The notes: a model not told the origin generated them from the sequence alone. A DNA stretch of 64,000 nucleotides from Allokutzneria sp. NRRL B-24872 (GCF_002155965.1 NZ_MUMH01000051.1:1-64000); one strand, 5' to 3'; positions 19,056-28,010 are shown, counted from the stretch's first letter. A program made the numbers and translations.

Positions 19056-19937
19056 ATGGAAGAGGTGGCGGGTGATCGGGGTGTGGGGCGGGTTGTGCCG
19101 TTGGTGCCCGCGGTGGCGCTGCTGGGGGTCTTCCTCATCGGCCCGGTGCTGTGGACGGTCTACCTCTCCTTCACCAACACCGCGCTCAGCGGCTCGGCCG
19201 CGCGGGCGCCGAGCTTCACGGGGCTGGACAACTTCGCCCGCCTCATCGAGGACCCGGCGCTGCTGAACGCGGTGTGGCTGACGGTGGTCTTCACGATCGG
19301 CTCGGCGGTGATCGGCCAGAACTGCCTCGGCATGCTGCTGGCGGTCCTGCTCGCGGGCCGGTCGAAGCTGCTGCGCTCGGCGGTCGGCGGCGTGGTGGTG
19401 CTGGCGTGGGTGCTGCCGGAGCTGGTGGCGGCCTTCGCGGTCTACGCCTTCCTCAACGCGGACGGAACGCTCAACGCGCTGCTGGCCTGGCTGGGCCTGC
19501 CGGGGCAGAACTGGCTCTACACGGCGCCGATGGCGGCGGTGGTGCTGGCGAACGTGTGGCGGGGCACGGCGTTCTCGATGCTGAGCTACCAGGCGGCCAT
19601 GTCGGACGTGCCGAGCGATCTCCTGGAAGCCGCGCAGATGGACGGAGCCGGGCCGCTGCGCCGGTTCTGGCACGTCACACTGCCGACGATCAGGCGCACG
19701 GTGGTGACCACGCTGCTGTTGATCACGTTGCAGACGATCGGTGTGTTCGCGTTGATCTACGTGCTCACGGCGGGCGGCCCCGGCGAGGCGAGCCAGACGT
19801 TGCCGCTGCTCATGTACGAGCAGGCGTTCGTGTTCCGCGAGATCGGCTACGGCACGGCGACCGCGTTGGTGTTGCTGCTGGTGGGCGGCCTGTTCGCGGC
19901 GGTGTACGCGAGGACGCTGAGGGAGGAGCTGCGGTGA
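19056..19937 (+). CDS. Sugar ABC transporter permease (MalF type)
   Basis: About 293 residues from ATG 19056; a TTG two codons earlier and a GTG at 19080 are possible alternatives. Six transmembrane helices. The EAA-type loop is LLEAAQMDGAGPLRRFWHVTLP. It is the first of two permeases of a CUT1 carbohydrate importer. Its TGA overlaps the GTG of the next permease (GTGA), showing translational coupling. Confidence 0.88.
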   Translation: MEEVAGDRGVGRVVPLVPAVALLGVFLIGPVLWTVYLSFTNTALSGSAARAPSFTGLDNFARLIEDPALLNAVWLTVVFTIGSAVIGQNCLGMLLAVLLAGRSKLLRSAVGGVVVLAWVLPELVAAFAVYAFLNADGTLNALLAWLGLPGQNWLYTAPMAAVVLANVWRGTAFSMLSYQAAMSDVPSDLLEAAQMDGAGPLRRFWHVTLPTIRRTVVTTLLLITLQTIGVFALIYVLTAGGPGEASQTLPLLMYEQAFVFREIGYGTATALVLLLVGGLFAAVYARTLREELR

Positions 19938-20764
19938 TCTCCACTCCGCGCCGACGCGTGGCGACCGGCTTCGTGCACCTGGTGCTCGGCGCGATCGCGC
20001 TGGTGTTCGCGGCGCCGTTGCTGTGGCTGCTGACGGCGGCGGTCGACGAGAAGGCCGGACTGCGCACGGAGCTGCCGGAGCAGCCCGGACCCGCCAACCT
20101 CCTCGCGGTGCTGGACTGGGAGGTCGGCCTGCTGCCGATGCTCAACGGCCTGGCGCTCGCGGGCGGAGCGGCGTTGATCTCCGTGGTGTTCGCGGCGCTC
20201 GCCGCCTACCCGCTCTCGCGCTACCAGCTGCGGTTCAAGCGGCCGTTCCTCTACCTCGTGCTGTTCGCGACGGGCCTGCCGATGACGGCGGTGATGGTGC
20301 CGGTCTACAGCATGTTCGTGCAGCTGGAGCTGATCGACAGCACCTTCGGCACGATGCTCTTCCTCGCCGCCACCTCGCTGCCCTACGCGATCTGGATGAC
20401 GAAGGGCTTCATGGACAACGTCCCGCTCACCCTCGAAGAGGCGGCGTGGATGGACGGGGCCTCTGGCATGCAGTCGCTGCGCCACGTGGTGCTGCCGCTG
20501 ATGCTGCCGGGCCTGTCGGTGGTCGGCGTGTTCACGTTCATCTCCGCGTGGGGCAACTTCTTCGTCCCGTTCACGCTGCTGCTCGACCCGGAGAAGCAGC
20601 CTGCGGCGGTCGGCGTCTTCGCGTTCTTCGGCCGCGCGGGCCTGGAGTCCTACGGCCCGCTCGCCGCGTACTCGCTGCTGTACACCGCGCCCGTGCTGGG
20701 GTTGTACTTGATCGTCTCGCGCAGGCTGGGCGGGGCGTTCACCCTTGCCGGAGCGGTGAAGTGA
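19934..20764 (+). CDS. Sugar ABC transporter permease (MalG type)
   Basis: 276 residues from GTG 19934, with GGAGGAG at 19921-19927 as ribosome-binding site. Six transmembrane helices and the EAA loop LEEAAWMDGASGMQSLRHVVLP are visible. It pairs with the upstream permease to form the membrane channel of a CUT1 importer. Confidence 0.9.
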   Translation: MISTPRRRVATGFVHLVLGAIALVFAAPLLWLLTAAVDEKAGLRTELPEQPGPANLLAVLDWEVGLLPMLNGLALAGGAALISVVFAALAAYPLSRYQLRFKRPFLYLVLFATGLPMTAVMVPVYSMFVQLELIDSTFGTMLFLAATSLPYAIWMTKGFMDNVPLTLEEAAWMDGASGMQSLRHVVLPLMLPGLSVVGVFTFISAWGNFFVPFTLLLDPEKQPAAVGVFAFFGRAGLESYGPLAAYSLLYTAPVLGLYLIVSRRLGGAFTLAGAVK

Positions 20765-20777
20765 AAGGGGTCCGATC

Positions 20778-23700
20778 GTGCCGAAGGTGCTCTCCGCCGA
20801 GTCGACCGAGCTGTTCACCGGACCGGCCGACGCGCCGCTCCAGGTCGTCCGGGTAACCCTTGACGGACCAGCGACCGTGCGCGTCACCGGCGCGGGCCTC
20901 GACACCCCTGAGCCGGTCAGCGGCGACGGCGTCGTCGAGGTCTCAGTGTCCACTTCGGACAGTCCGGGGACGGTCGTGCCCGCGCGGGTGATCACCGACC
21001 ACGGCGCCGAGTTCGCCTTCGACCTCACCGTCGCCGAACCGGGCTGGACCATGCACATGGTCAGCCACTTCCACTACGACCCGGTGTGGTGGAACACCCA
21101 GGCCGCCTACACGACGGCGTGGGACGCGCTGGACTTCCCGGGATCGCCGCGATCGGCCTACCAGCTCGCGGGTTTCGACCTGGTGCGCGCGCACCTGGCA
21201 CTGGCGCTGCGCGAACCGGAGTACAAGTTCGTGCTCGCCGAGGTCGACTACCTCAAGCCGTACTGGGACGCCTTCCCCGCCGACCGCGACGTGCTGCGCA
21301 GGCTGATCGCCGAGGGCCGCGTCGAGGTCATGGGCGGCACCTACAACGAGCCCAACACCAACCTGTGCAGCCCGGAGTCGGCGATCCGCAACTTCGTGCA
21401 CGGCATCGGTTTCCAGCGCGACGTGCTCGGCGCGGACCCGCAAACCGCCTGGCAGCTCGACGTCTTCGGGCACGACCCCGCGTTTCCCGGCATGGCGGCC
21501 GACGCGGGGCTCTCCTCCAGCTCGTGGGCGCGCGGACCCTTCCACCAGTGGGGGCCCATGGAGGTGCGCGACGGCGTCCAGGGCGATCCGACCCGCATGC
21601 AGTTCCCCAGCGAGTTCGAGTGGATCTCCCCATCCGGTCGCGGTCTGCTGACCAGCTACATGGCCGACCACTACAGCTCCGGGTGGCGGATGGACGCCGC
21701 GCCCACGCTGGAGGAGGCGGCGAAGTCCGCGCTGACGTTGTTCCAGGGCCTGAAGAAGGTCGCCACCACGCGCAACGTGCTGCTGCCTGTCGGCACCGAC
21801 TACACGCCGCCGAACAAGTGGGTCACGCGCATCCACCGCGACTGGAACTCCCGCTACACCTGGCCGAAGTTCGTGTGCGCGCTGCCGAAGGAGTTCTTCG
21901 CGGCGGTCCGCGCCGAGCTGGCCGAACGGGGTGAGGAGCCGACGCCGCAGAGCCGGGACATGAACCCGATCTACACCGGCAAGGACGTCTCCTACATCGA
22001 CACCAAGCAGGCGCAGCGCGAGGCGGAGGACCTGCTGCTCGAAGCCGAGCGCTACGCGGTGTTCGCCTCGCTGCTGACCGGTGCGCGCTACCCGGACGCG
22101 GCCTTCGCGAAGGCGTGGGTGCAGCTGGCATACGGTGCTCATCACGACGGGATCACCGGCTCGGAGTCCGACCAGGTCTACCTCGACCTGCTGTGGGGCT
22201 GGCGCGAAGCGCGGGAACTGGCGCTCTCCGCGCGGAACTCCGCGTTGCGCGTGCTGACCGACCGCGTGGACTTTTCTCAGGCTGTGGGTCGCGGCGTGGT
22301 GGTGTGGAACTCGATTGCCGCGCCACGAACGGATCTCGTCACCGTGCACCTCGAAGACCCTGTGCACAACCGCGTCTCCGTTGTGGATGATGACGGAACC
22401 GAGCTGCCCGCGCTTGTGGATCATGAAGGCCACTCGGTCACCTTCCTCGCCCGCGACGTGCCCTCTTTTGGCTGGCGGGCATACACAATCCGACTGTCCA
22501 CTGTGGATAAGTCCACTGTGGATGAACCTGTGGATTCTGTGGACAGCTCGACGTGGCTGCCTGTGGACGGGTACGAGATCGCCAACGCGCACCACCGGAT
22601 CGCGGTCGACCCGGGTCGCGGCGGCGGAGTGGTCAGCCTCGTCGAGCTGCCGCACGGACGGGAGCTGATCGCGACCGGACGCGTCGGCAACGAGCTCGCG
22701 CTCTACGAGGAGTACGACCGGCATCCGCGCTTCGGCGAAGGCCCGTGGCACCTGCTGCCCAAGGGACCTGTGCGCGTCTCCGGCGACAACAACGCGGCGG
22801 TGCAGGCGTTCCAGTCGCCGCTCGGCCAGCGCCTGGTCGTGCGCGGCCAGCTCGGCACCGTCGGCTACACGCAGACGATCACCTTGTGGCGCGGCGTTTC
22901 CCGCGTCGACTGCTCCACCAAGGTCGAGGAGTTCACCGGCTCCGACCAGCTGCTGAGGCTGCGCTGGCCGTGCCCGGTGCCCGGCGCGCTCCCGGTGAGC
23001 GAGGTCGGGGATGCCGTGGTGGGCAGGGGTTTCGGCCTCCCGGACGTCGACTCCGCCGAGCACCCGTGGACGCTGGACAACCCCGCCTACACCTGGTTCG
23101 GGCTCTCCGCGACGGCTCGCGTGTCGGTCGGCGACAGCGTGCGCGCGATCGGGGTCGCCGAGCTGATCGCGCCCTCGCGCGCGGAGGCGGCTCCGCTGGC
23201 GCGCGAACTCACGGTCGCCCTGGCCCAGGCCGGAGTCACCGCGACGTGCAGCACCGCGGACGGCCCGCGCTACGGACACCTCGAGGTCGACTCGAACCTG
23301 CCGGACGTGCGGTTCGCGCTCGGCGGCCCCGACCGCAACTCCTTCACCGCCAAGGTCCTCGCCGAAGCCGACCCGTCCTACCGCGAGGAGGTGGAGCGCC
23401 AGCTGGGCGCGGCCGGCAGGGCCATGGTGTGGGTCCCGGCGGAGCGACCGCTTGCCGAGGTCTGGGTGCCGAGCGCCGATCTCCGCGCTGCGCGGGCACT
23501 TCCGGTCCTGATCATCGCGGGTGCTGATCTTGACGCCGCGATCGAGTCCATTGTGGACGATCTAGTTGATCACGAGATCGAGGTTCGGCAGGACGCGCCA
23601 TCCGGGATCGGCGAGTTCGAGTCGCGCACGGTCGCGCTGCTCAACCGGGGCGTTCCCGGCTTCGCGGTGGACTCGGCGGGAACGCTGCACGCGTCGCTGC

Positions 23701-24995
23701 TGCGCTCGTGCACCGGCTGGCCCTCGGGCGTCTGGATCGACCCGCCGCGCCGCGCCACTCCGGACGGCAGCGGTTTCCAGCTCCAGCACTGGACGCACGT
23801 CTTCGACTACGCCGTGGTCAGCTCGGAGGGCGACTGGCGCAAGGGAATCCCGCAGCGCAGCGCGGAGTTCTCGCGCCCGCTCGTCGCCGTGCTCTCCCCG
23901 GAGGACGGCGTCGGCGGACTGCCCGGTTCCGGCTCGCTGCTGAAGGTCGAGCCCGCTGGCGGGGTCAGCCTGGCCGCGCTGAAGGCGCTGGGCAACCCGC
24001 TCGCCAGGGGCTCGGCGCACCCGGCCGATCCGGCGGAGGGCATCGCGGTGCGGCTGGTGGAGACCTCGGGACTGATGACCGAGGCGCGGGTGTCCTCCAC
24101 GCTGCTGAGCTTCCTCGACCCGGCGACGGCGGACCTGCTGGAGCAGCGCGGGGACTCGCTCGCGGACACCTCGCTCACCCTGGCGCCGTTCGAGATCGCC
24201 ACGCTCGTCGCCCGCCCCGAGCTGACCCGTTGGTCCACAATGGACGGTGCGCCGCTCGGGCCGGAGCGCGAGGTCGCGCAGCCGCTCTACACGCGCTACT
24301 GGATGCACAACCGGGGCCCGGCGCCGATGGGCGGACTGCCGGTCGCCGTGCACCTCGACCCGGTCACCGGGCTGGTCCAGCCGGGCGGCGACATCACGCT
24401 CACGCTGACCGTGGCCAGCGACTGCACCGACGCGCAACTGCACGGCGTCGTCCGGTTCGTGGTGCCGGACGGGTGGACCTGCGTGCCGCCGCAGCTGCCG
24501 TTCGGCCTCGCCCCCGGCGGGCACTGGCAGACGGAGGTGCAGGTCAAGGCGCCGAAGGGGGCGGTGGAGCTGCCGCACCCGATCCGCGCGCAGCTGGAGC
24601 TCACCGGCGAGGCGCTCCCACCGAGTTGGCTCCAGGTGGTCGAGGATGTGGCGATGCTGTCGACCGTGTCGGAGCCCGCGCAACCACTGCGGCTGGCCGG
24701 AGCGCCCAGTGCGGTCCGGGTGGCGCGAGGCGGGCGGGAGCGGCTCAGCGTCGACGTGGTCGGTGCGACCTCAGCCCCGGTCTCCGTCGAGGCGCAGCTG
24801 CTCACCCCGTGGGGCACCTGGGACGCGACGCCGGACTGGTGGCAGGTCCGCGAGGTCGTCGGCCGCGCCGAGTTCGGCTTCGACATCGCGCCGCCGCCCT
24901 GGGCAGAGCCCGGCGACTACTGGGCGCTGGTGAAGATCGCCGGTGCCGGGCGCATCCTCTACTCCGAGGCCGTCGCGCTGGTGGTGACCGCATGA
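20778..24995 (+). CDS. Glycoside hydrolase family 38 alpha-mannosidase
   Basis: 1405 residues from GTG 20778. GH38 hallmarks are present: HFHYDPVWW (zinc ligand and Asp), DVFGHDP with the nucleophile aspartate near residue 230, and GAHHDGITGSESDQVY. No signal peptide, so it acts in the cytoplasm on imported mannosides. Typical bacterial GH38 enzymes are about 1000 residues. The extra length includes an N-terminal beta domain (about 90 residues) and C-terminal NPCBM/NEW2-like beta domains. A linker near residues 570-600 is rich in Thr-Val-Asp and Ser-Val-Asp repeats with unusual AT-ending codons. Confidence 0.9.
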   Translation: MPKVLSAESTELFTGPADAPLQVVRVTLDGPATVRVTGAGLDTPEPVSGDGVVEVSVSTSDSPGTVVPARVITDHGAEFAFDLTVAEPGWTMHMVSHFHYDPVWWNTQAAYTTAWDALDFPGSPRSAYQLAGFDLVRAHLALALREPEYKFVLAEVDYLKPYWDAFPADRDVLRRLIAEGRVEVMGGTYNEPNTNLCSPESAIRNFVHGIGFQRDVLGADPQTAWQLDVFGHDPAFPGMAADAGLSSSSWARGPFHQWGPMEVRDGVQGDPTRMQFPSEFEWISPSGRGLLTSYMADHYSSGWRMDAAPTLEEAAKSALTLFQGLKKVATTRNVLLPVGTDYTPPNKWVTRIHRDWNSRYTWPKFVCALPKEFFAAVRAELAERGEEPTPQSRDMNPIYTGKDVSYIDTKQAQREAEDLLLEAERYAVFASLLTGARYPDAAFAKAWVQLAYGAHHDGITGSESDQVYLDLLWGWREARELALSARNSALRVLTDRVDFSQAVGRGVVVWNSIAAPRTDLVTVHLEDPVHNRVSVVDDDGTELPALVDHEGHSVTFLARDVPSFGWRAYTIRLSTVDKSTVDEPVDSVDSSTWLPVDGYEIANAHHRIAVDPGRGGGVVSLVELPHGRELIATGRVGNELALYEEYDRHPRFGEGPWHLLPKGPVRVSGDNNAAVQAFQSPLGQRLVVRGQLGTVGYTQTITLWRGVSRVDCSTKVEEFTGSDQLLRLRWPCPVPGALPVSEVGDAVVGRGFGLPDVDSAEHPWTLDNPAYTWFGLSATARVSVGDSVRAIGVAELIAPSRAEAAPLARELTVALAQAGVTATCSTADGPRYGHLEVDSNLPDVRFALGGPDRNSFTAKVLAEADPSYREEVERQLGAAGRAMVWVPAERPLAEVWVPSADLRAARALPVLIIAGADLDAAIESIVDDLVDHEIEVRQDAPSGIGEFESRTVALLNRGVPGFAVDSAGTLHASLLRSCTGWPSGVWIDPPRRATPDGSGFQLQHWTHVFDYAVVSSEGDWRKGIPQRSAEFSRPLVAVLSPEDGVGGLPGSGSLLKVEPAGGVSLAALKALGNPLARGSAHPADPAEGIAVRLVETSGLMTEARVSSTLLSFLDPATADLLEQRGDSLADTSLTLAPFEIATLVARPELTRWSTMDGAPLGPEREVAQPLYTRYWMHNRGPAPMGGLPVAVHLDPVTGLVQPGGDITLTLTVASDCTDAQLHGVVRFVVPDGWTCVPPQLPFGLAPGGHWQTEVQVKAPKGAVELPHPIRAQLELTGEALPPSWLQVVEDVAMLSTVSEPAQPLRLAGAPSAVRVARGGRERLSVDVVGATSAPVSVEAQLLTPWGTWDATPDWWQVREVVGRAEFGFDIAPPPWAEPGDYWALVKIAGAGRILYSEAVALVVTA

Positions 24996-25765
24996 CCCCC
25001 ATCGCCTGGGTCGGCGACCAGCCGGTCCTGCTCTCCGAGGTCGACAGCGCCGAGGCCGAGCTGCGCTCCGGTCGCGCGGCGACGACGCTGCCCGCGCAGG
25101 GCAGCAGCGAGGCCCGGCAGCTGCGCCGGTGGCTCGTGCAGCGCCTCACCGCGGAACGCATCGTCGGTCTGGTGCGCCCGCGCGAGGAAGCGACCCCGCC
25201 GGAGCTGGCGAAGATCGCCGCAGACCGTGCCGCCATGCTCGAACTCGGCAGCGTCGCCGCGTCCCTGCTGACCCGCAGTCCGCAGGCGCGCGCGGTGTTC
25301 AACGAGGTCACCGAGGAGATCACGGTGACCGAGTGCGAGGCGAGGCGCTACTTCGAGGCCAACTTCGAGCTGTTCTCCGCACCGGAGCGCCGCGTCGTCC
25401 GGCACCGCGTGCTGACCAGCCCGGAGCTGGCCGACCTCTCCGACAGTCCACTGAGGACGGTCGTGCGCGGTCAGCTCGCCGGGCCGGTCGAGCAGGCGCT
25501 GTTCGCCGCGCCGGAGCGCTCGGTGGTCGGCCCGGTCCGCGACCCCCTCGGCTGGCACACGCTGTTCGTCGAGCGCGCCTACCCGGAGAGCCGGGGCACC
25601 TTCGCCGAGGCGCGCGAGCAGATCACCGCCCGCCTGCTCGCCGCCGCCCGCCGCAGGGCCTTCGGCGACTGGCTGGACGCGCGCCGCGCCGAACTCGTCC
25701 GCCTGGAACCCGGCTACGAGCACCCCGGCGACCCCCGCCAACCCGACAACACCCACCGGCACTGA
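24992..25765 (+). CDS. Parvulin/SurA-like protein in the mannoside operon
   Basis: 257 residues, ATG overlapping the mannosidase stop (ATGA). Residues 1-110 are helical, like the N-terminal arm of SurA/PpiC proteins. Residues from about 110 (TVTECEARRYFEANFELF) to 205 follow a degenerate parvulin domain ending in PVRDPLGWHTLFVERA. The C-terminus is helical and basic. It has no signal peptide or lipobox, unlike most parvulins. Why a prolyl-isomerase-like protein is coupled to a mannosidase is unclear; it may be a dedicated folding factor. Confidence 0.65.
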   Translation: MTPIAWVGDQPVLLSEVDSAEAELRSGRAATTLPAQGSSEARQLRRWLVQRLTAERIVGLVRPREEATPPELAKIAADRAAMLELGSVAASLLTRSPQARAVFNEVTEEITVTECEARRYFEANFELFSAPERRVVRHRVLTSPELADLSDSPLRTVVRGQLAGPVEQALFAAPERSVVGPVRDPLGWHTLFVERAYPESRGTFAEAREQITARLLAAARRRAFGDWLDARRAELVRLEPGYEHPGDPRQPDNTHRH

Positions 25766-25791
25766 CACCCGCTTCCCGTAGCGTTTCCCGG

Positions 25792-26670
25792 GTGACGGAC
25801 GTGGTGCTCGCGCTGGACGTCGGTGGCACGAAGGTCGCCGCCGCGCTCGTCGACGGCCGGGGCGCCGTGCTCCGCGAGGCCAGGCGGCCCACCGCGGCCG
25901 GTGGCTGGGCGGCGGCGCGCGAGGCGATCGAGGACGTGCTGCACGGCGCTGACGTGCGCGGAGTCGGCATCGCCTGCGCCGGGCCGATCGACACCGTCGC
26001 CGGAACCGTCAGCCCGATCAACATCGCGGACTGGCAGGACTTCCCGCTCGTCCGCGAGGTCGCCGAGCTCGTGCCCGGCGTCCCCGTGCGGCTGGCCGGG
26101 GACGGCGTCTGCATGGCGCTCGGCGAACACCGCTTCGGCGCTGGCCGAAGCAGCGATCACCTGCTCGGCATCGTGGTGTCCACCGGTGTCGGCGGCGGGC
26201 TGGTGTTCGACGGCAGCCCCTTCGGCGGGCGCACGGGCAACGCGGGCCACATCGGCCACGTCGTCATCGAGCCCGGCGGAGCGCCCTGCACCTGCGGCGG
26301 TCGCGGCTGCGCCGAAACCGTTGCTGCTGGGCCACATCTCGTGCGCTGGGCGCGGGAGCGCGGCTGGACCGGCTCCGACGCGGGCGAGCTCGCGGAGTCC
26401 GCGCGCGCCGGGGACGAGGTCGCCAGCGCGGCCTTCGAGCGCGGCGGGCACGCGGTCGGACTCGCCATCGCCGCGACGGCGGCCGTGTGCGACCTGGACC
26501 TGGTGGTCATCGGCGGCGGCGTCGCCGAGGCGGGTGAGCTGCTGCTCGACCCCGTGCGCCGCACGCTTTCCACTCACGCCGGACTGTCCTTTTTGGACAA
26601 ACTACGCGTCGAACGGGCCGAGCTCGGTGCCCGGGCGGGCCTCGTCGGAGCCGCAGCGCTCGTCGGCTAG
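25792..26670 (+). CDS. ROK-family sugar kinase
   Basis: 292 residues from GTG 25792. It has the phosphate-binding motif DVGGTKVAAALV at the N-terminus, the ROK signature region TGNAGHIGHVVI, and the zinc motif CTCGGRGCAE. There is no helix-turn-helix, so it is an enzyme and not a repressor. It probably phosphorylates the mannose (or glucose) released by the GH38 enzyme. It ends a + strand cluster and converges with a TetR gene, whose stop overlaps by four bases. Confidence 0.88.
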   Translation: MTDVVLALDVGGTKVAAALVDGRGAVLREARRPTAAGGWAAAREAIEDVLHGADVRGVGIACAGPIDTVAGTVSPINIADWQDFPLVREVAELVPGVPVRLAGDGVCMALGEHRFGAGRSSDHLLGIVVSTGVGGGLVFDGSPFGGRTGNAGHIGHVVIEPGGAPCTCGGRGCAETVAAGPHLVRWARERGWTGSDAGELAESARAGDEVASAAFERGGHAVGLAIAATAAVCDLDLVVIGGGVAEAGELLLDPVRRTLSTHAGLSFLDKLRVERAELGARAGLVGAAALVG

Positions 26671-27338
26671 GCAGTCCTGTCCGGGTGCCAGGCCCTGCCG
26701 AGCACCAGGTTGCCGAAGCCCATCCAGGACAGGTTCATCAGCCGTCGCGCCATGGCCTTCGGGCTCTCCTCGGGATGCTCCAGCCACCACTCGGCCAGCG
26801 CCTCCCCCGCCCCGGTGAGCGCGGCGGCCAGCGGCTCGGTCTGCCCCTCGGCGAAGGCCCCGACGCCCTCCTTGCCCGCGGCGCGGTCCAGCAGCGCGGA
26901 GATCATCGCGATGGCCCTGCGCCTGCCCTCGGCCAGCTCGGCGGCGAACGGGGCGCCCTGCGTGCCCGCCTGGCGGTGCAGCACCTGCCAGGAGTCGCGG
27001 TTCTCCCCGACGAAGGTGAAGAACGCCAGCACCCCGCGCCAGAGCTGCTCCTCGGGGTCGAGGTGCACGTCGACGACGCCGCCGATGGCCTCCATCATCC
27101 TGGTCGCCTCGCGCTGGATGCACGCGGCGAACAGCTCCTCCTTGGAGCCGAGGTAGGCGTAGATCATCGGCTTGGAGATGCCCGCGACGTCGGAGACCTC
27201 GTCCATCGACGCGGCGTGGTAGCCGCGCTCGGAGAAGACCCGTACGGCGGCGTCGAGGATCTGCCGCTCGCGCACGGCGCGCGGCAGCCGCTTGGCGCGC
27301 GGCGGAGGGGTCTCCCCCGCCACGTCCTTCTTGGTCAT
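26667..27338 (-). CDS. TetR-family regulator of the SCP2/acyl-CoA dehydrogenase operon
   Basis: 223 residues. The N-terminal helix-turn-helix (residues 20-65, ILDAAVRVFSERGYHAASMD then ISKPMIYAYLGSKEEL) is typical TetR; the rest is an alpha-helical ligand domain. It is transcribed away from the SCP2 and acyl-CoA dehydrogenase genes, with two dyad sites between them. An acyl-CoA or sterol-like ligand is inferred from the neighbours. Confidence 0.88.
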   Translation of the reverse strand: MTKKDVAGETPPPRAKRLPRAVRERQILDAAVRVFSERGYHAASMDEVSDVAGISKPMIYAYLGSKEELFAACIQREATRMMEAIGGVVDVHLDPEEQLWRGVLAFFTFVGENRDSWQVLHRQAGTQGAPFAAELAEGRRRAIAMISALLDRAAGKEGVGAFAEGQTEPLAAALTGAGEALAEWWLEHPEESPKAMARRLMNLSWMGFGNLVLGRAWHPDRTA

Positions 27339-27380
27339 GCACCCACCTCAACGGGGTCTCGGGACGCTCTTGCGACTGAA

Positions 27381-27412
27381 CCTACTCAAAAGTAGTCTTA
27401 CTCATCAGTAGG
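27381..27412. promoter_or_regulatory. Tandem TetR operator (two TACT-N4-AGTA dyads)
   Basis: TACTCAAAAGTA at 27383-27394 and TACTCATCAGTA at 27399-27410 lie 16 bases apart, start to start. The outer arms CCTACT (27381-27386) and AGTAGG (27407-27412) make a larger dyad. It lies between divergent tetR and SCP2 genes, 19 bases before the SCP2 start, where bound protein would block transcription of both. Confidence 0.7.
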
Positions 27413-27430
27413 TAAGCCTGGAGGTGCGCT

Positions 27431-27985
27431 GTGCCGAACACCGACCCGATCGCCGCCCTCGCCGAGGTCGACCCCAAGAAGATCAGCGACGACGAGTTCG
27501 TCGCACTGCTCTCCGCGGCATCCGACCTCGCGGACAGCGGAGCCGAGGTCGATCTCAGCGCGCTGGAGCCGCAGAAGTTCGCTCGCCTGGTCTCCCGCGC
27601 CTCCAAGGGTCAGATCGAAGCCGTCATGGTTCGTCCGGAACTGCGGGTCAAGGTACTGGATGAGGTCTTCCGGAGGATGGGAGCGCACTTCAGGGCCGAC
27701 CGCGCCGGCTCGGCGTCGGCCGTCGTGCACTGGCGGATCACCCGTCCGGAACCGGACACCTACGACCGCTACGAGATGGTGGTCGACTCCGGCGAGTGCA
27801 CCGTTAACAAGGACAACACCGGCGAGCCCCGGGTCTCGGTGACCGTGACGCCGCTGGACTTCCTCAAGCTGGTGACCGGGAACGGCTCCGCCCCGGTGCT
27901 GTTCATGACCGGCAAGCTCAAGATCAAGGGCGACCTCGGGTTCGCCGCCGGGCTGATGAACCTCTTCGACGTCCCCAAAGCCTGA
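27431..27985 (+). CDS. SCP2 sterol-binding-domain protein
   Basis: 184 residues from GTG 27431 with GAGGTG upstream. The first 65 residues are acidic and helical. The SCP2 domain follows (about 65-184), with VHWRITRPEPDTYDRYEMVVDSGE-like strands and the C-terminal GKLKIKGDLGFAAGLMNLF, the lipid-tunnel edge. Such proteins carry acyl-CoA or sterol-like lipids. It precedes an acyl-CoA dehydrogenase by 25 bases and presumably serves it. Confidence 0.85.
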   Translation: MPNTDPIAALAEVDPKKISDDEFVALLSAASDLADSGAEVDLSALEPQKFARLVSRASKGQIEAVMVRPELRVKVLDEVFRRMGAHFRADRAGSASAVVHWRITRPEPDTYDRYEMVVDSGECTVNKDNTGEPRVSVTVTPLDFLKLVTGNGSAPVLFMTGKLKIKGDLGFAAGLMNLFDVPKA

Positions 27986-28010
27986 TCCCCGAAAAATAGG
28001 GAGAGCACAC

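Noticed and set aside
17526..19673. 715-residue open frame on the minus strand
   Set aside because: Antisense shadow of the sugar-binding protein and first permease; no domain or ribosome-binding site.
22361..22570. DnaA-box-like cluster as a replication origin
   Set aside because: No dnaA, dnaN, gyrB or rpmH nearby and no AT-rich unwinding segment; kept only as a possible titration cluster.
20943..23279. 778-residue open frame on the minus strand opposite the mannosidase
   Set aside because: Low-complexity, Arg/Asp/Val-rich translation typical of an antisense shadow in GC-rich DNA; the + strand frame has clear GH38 motifs.
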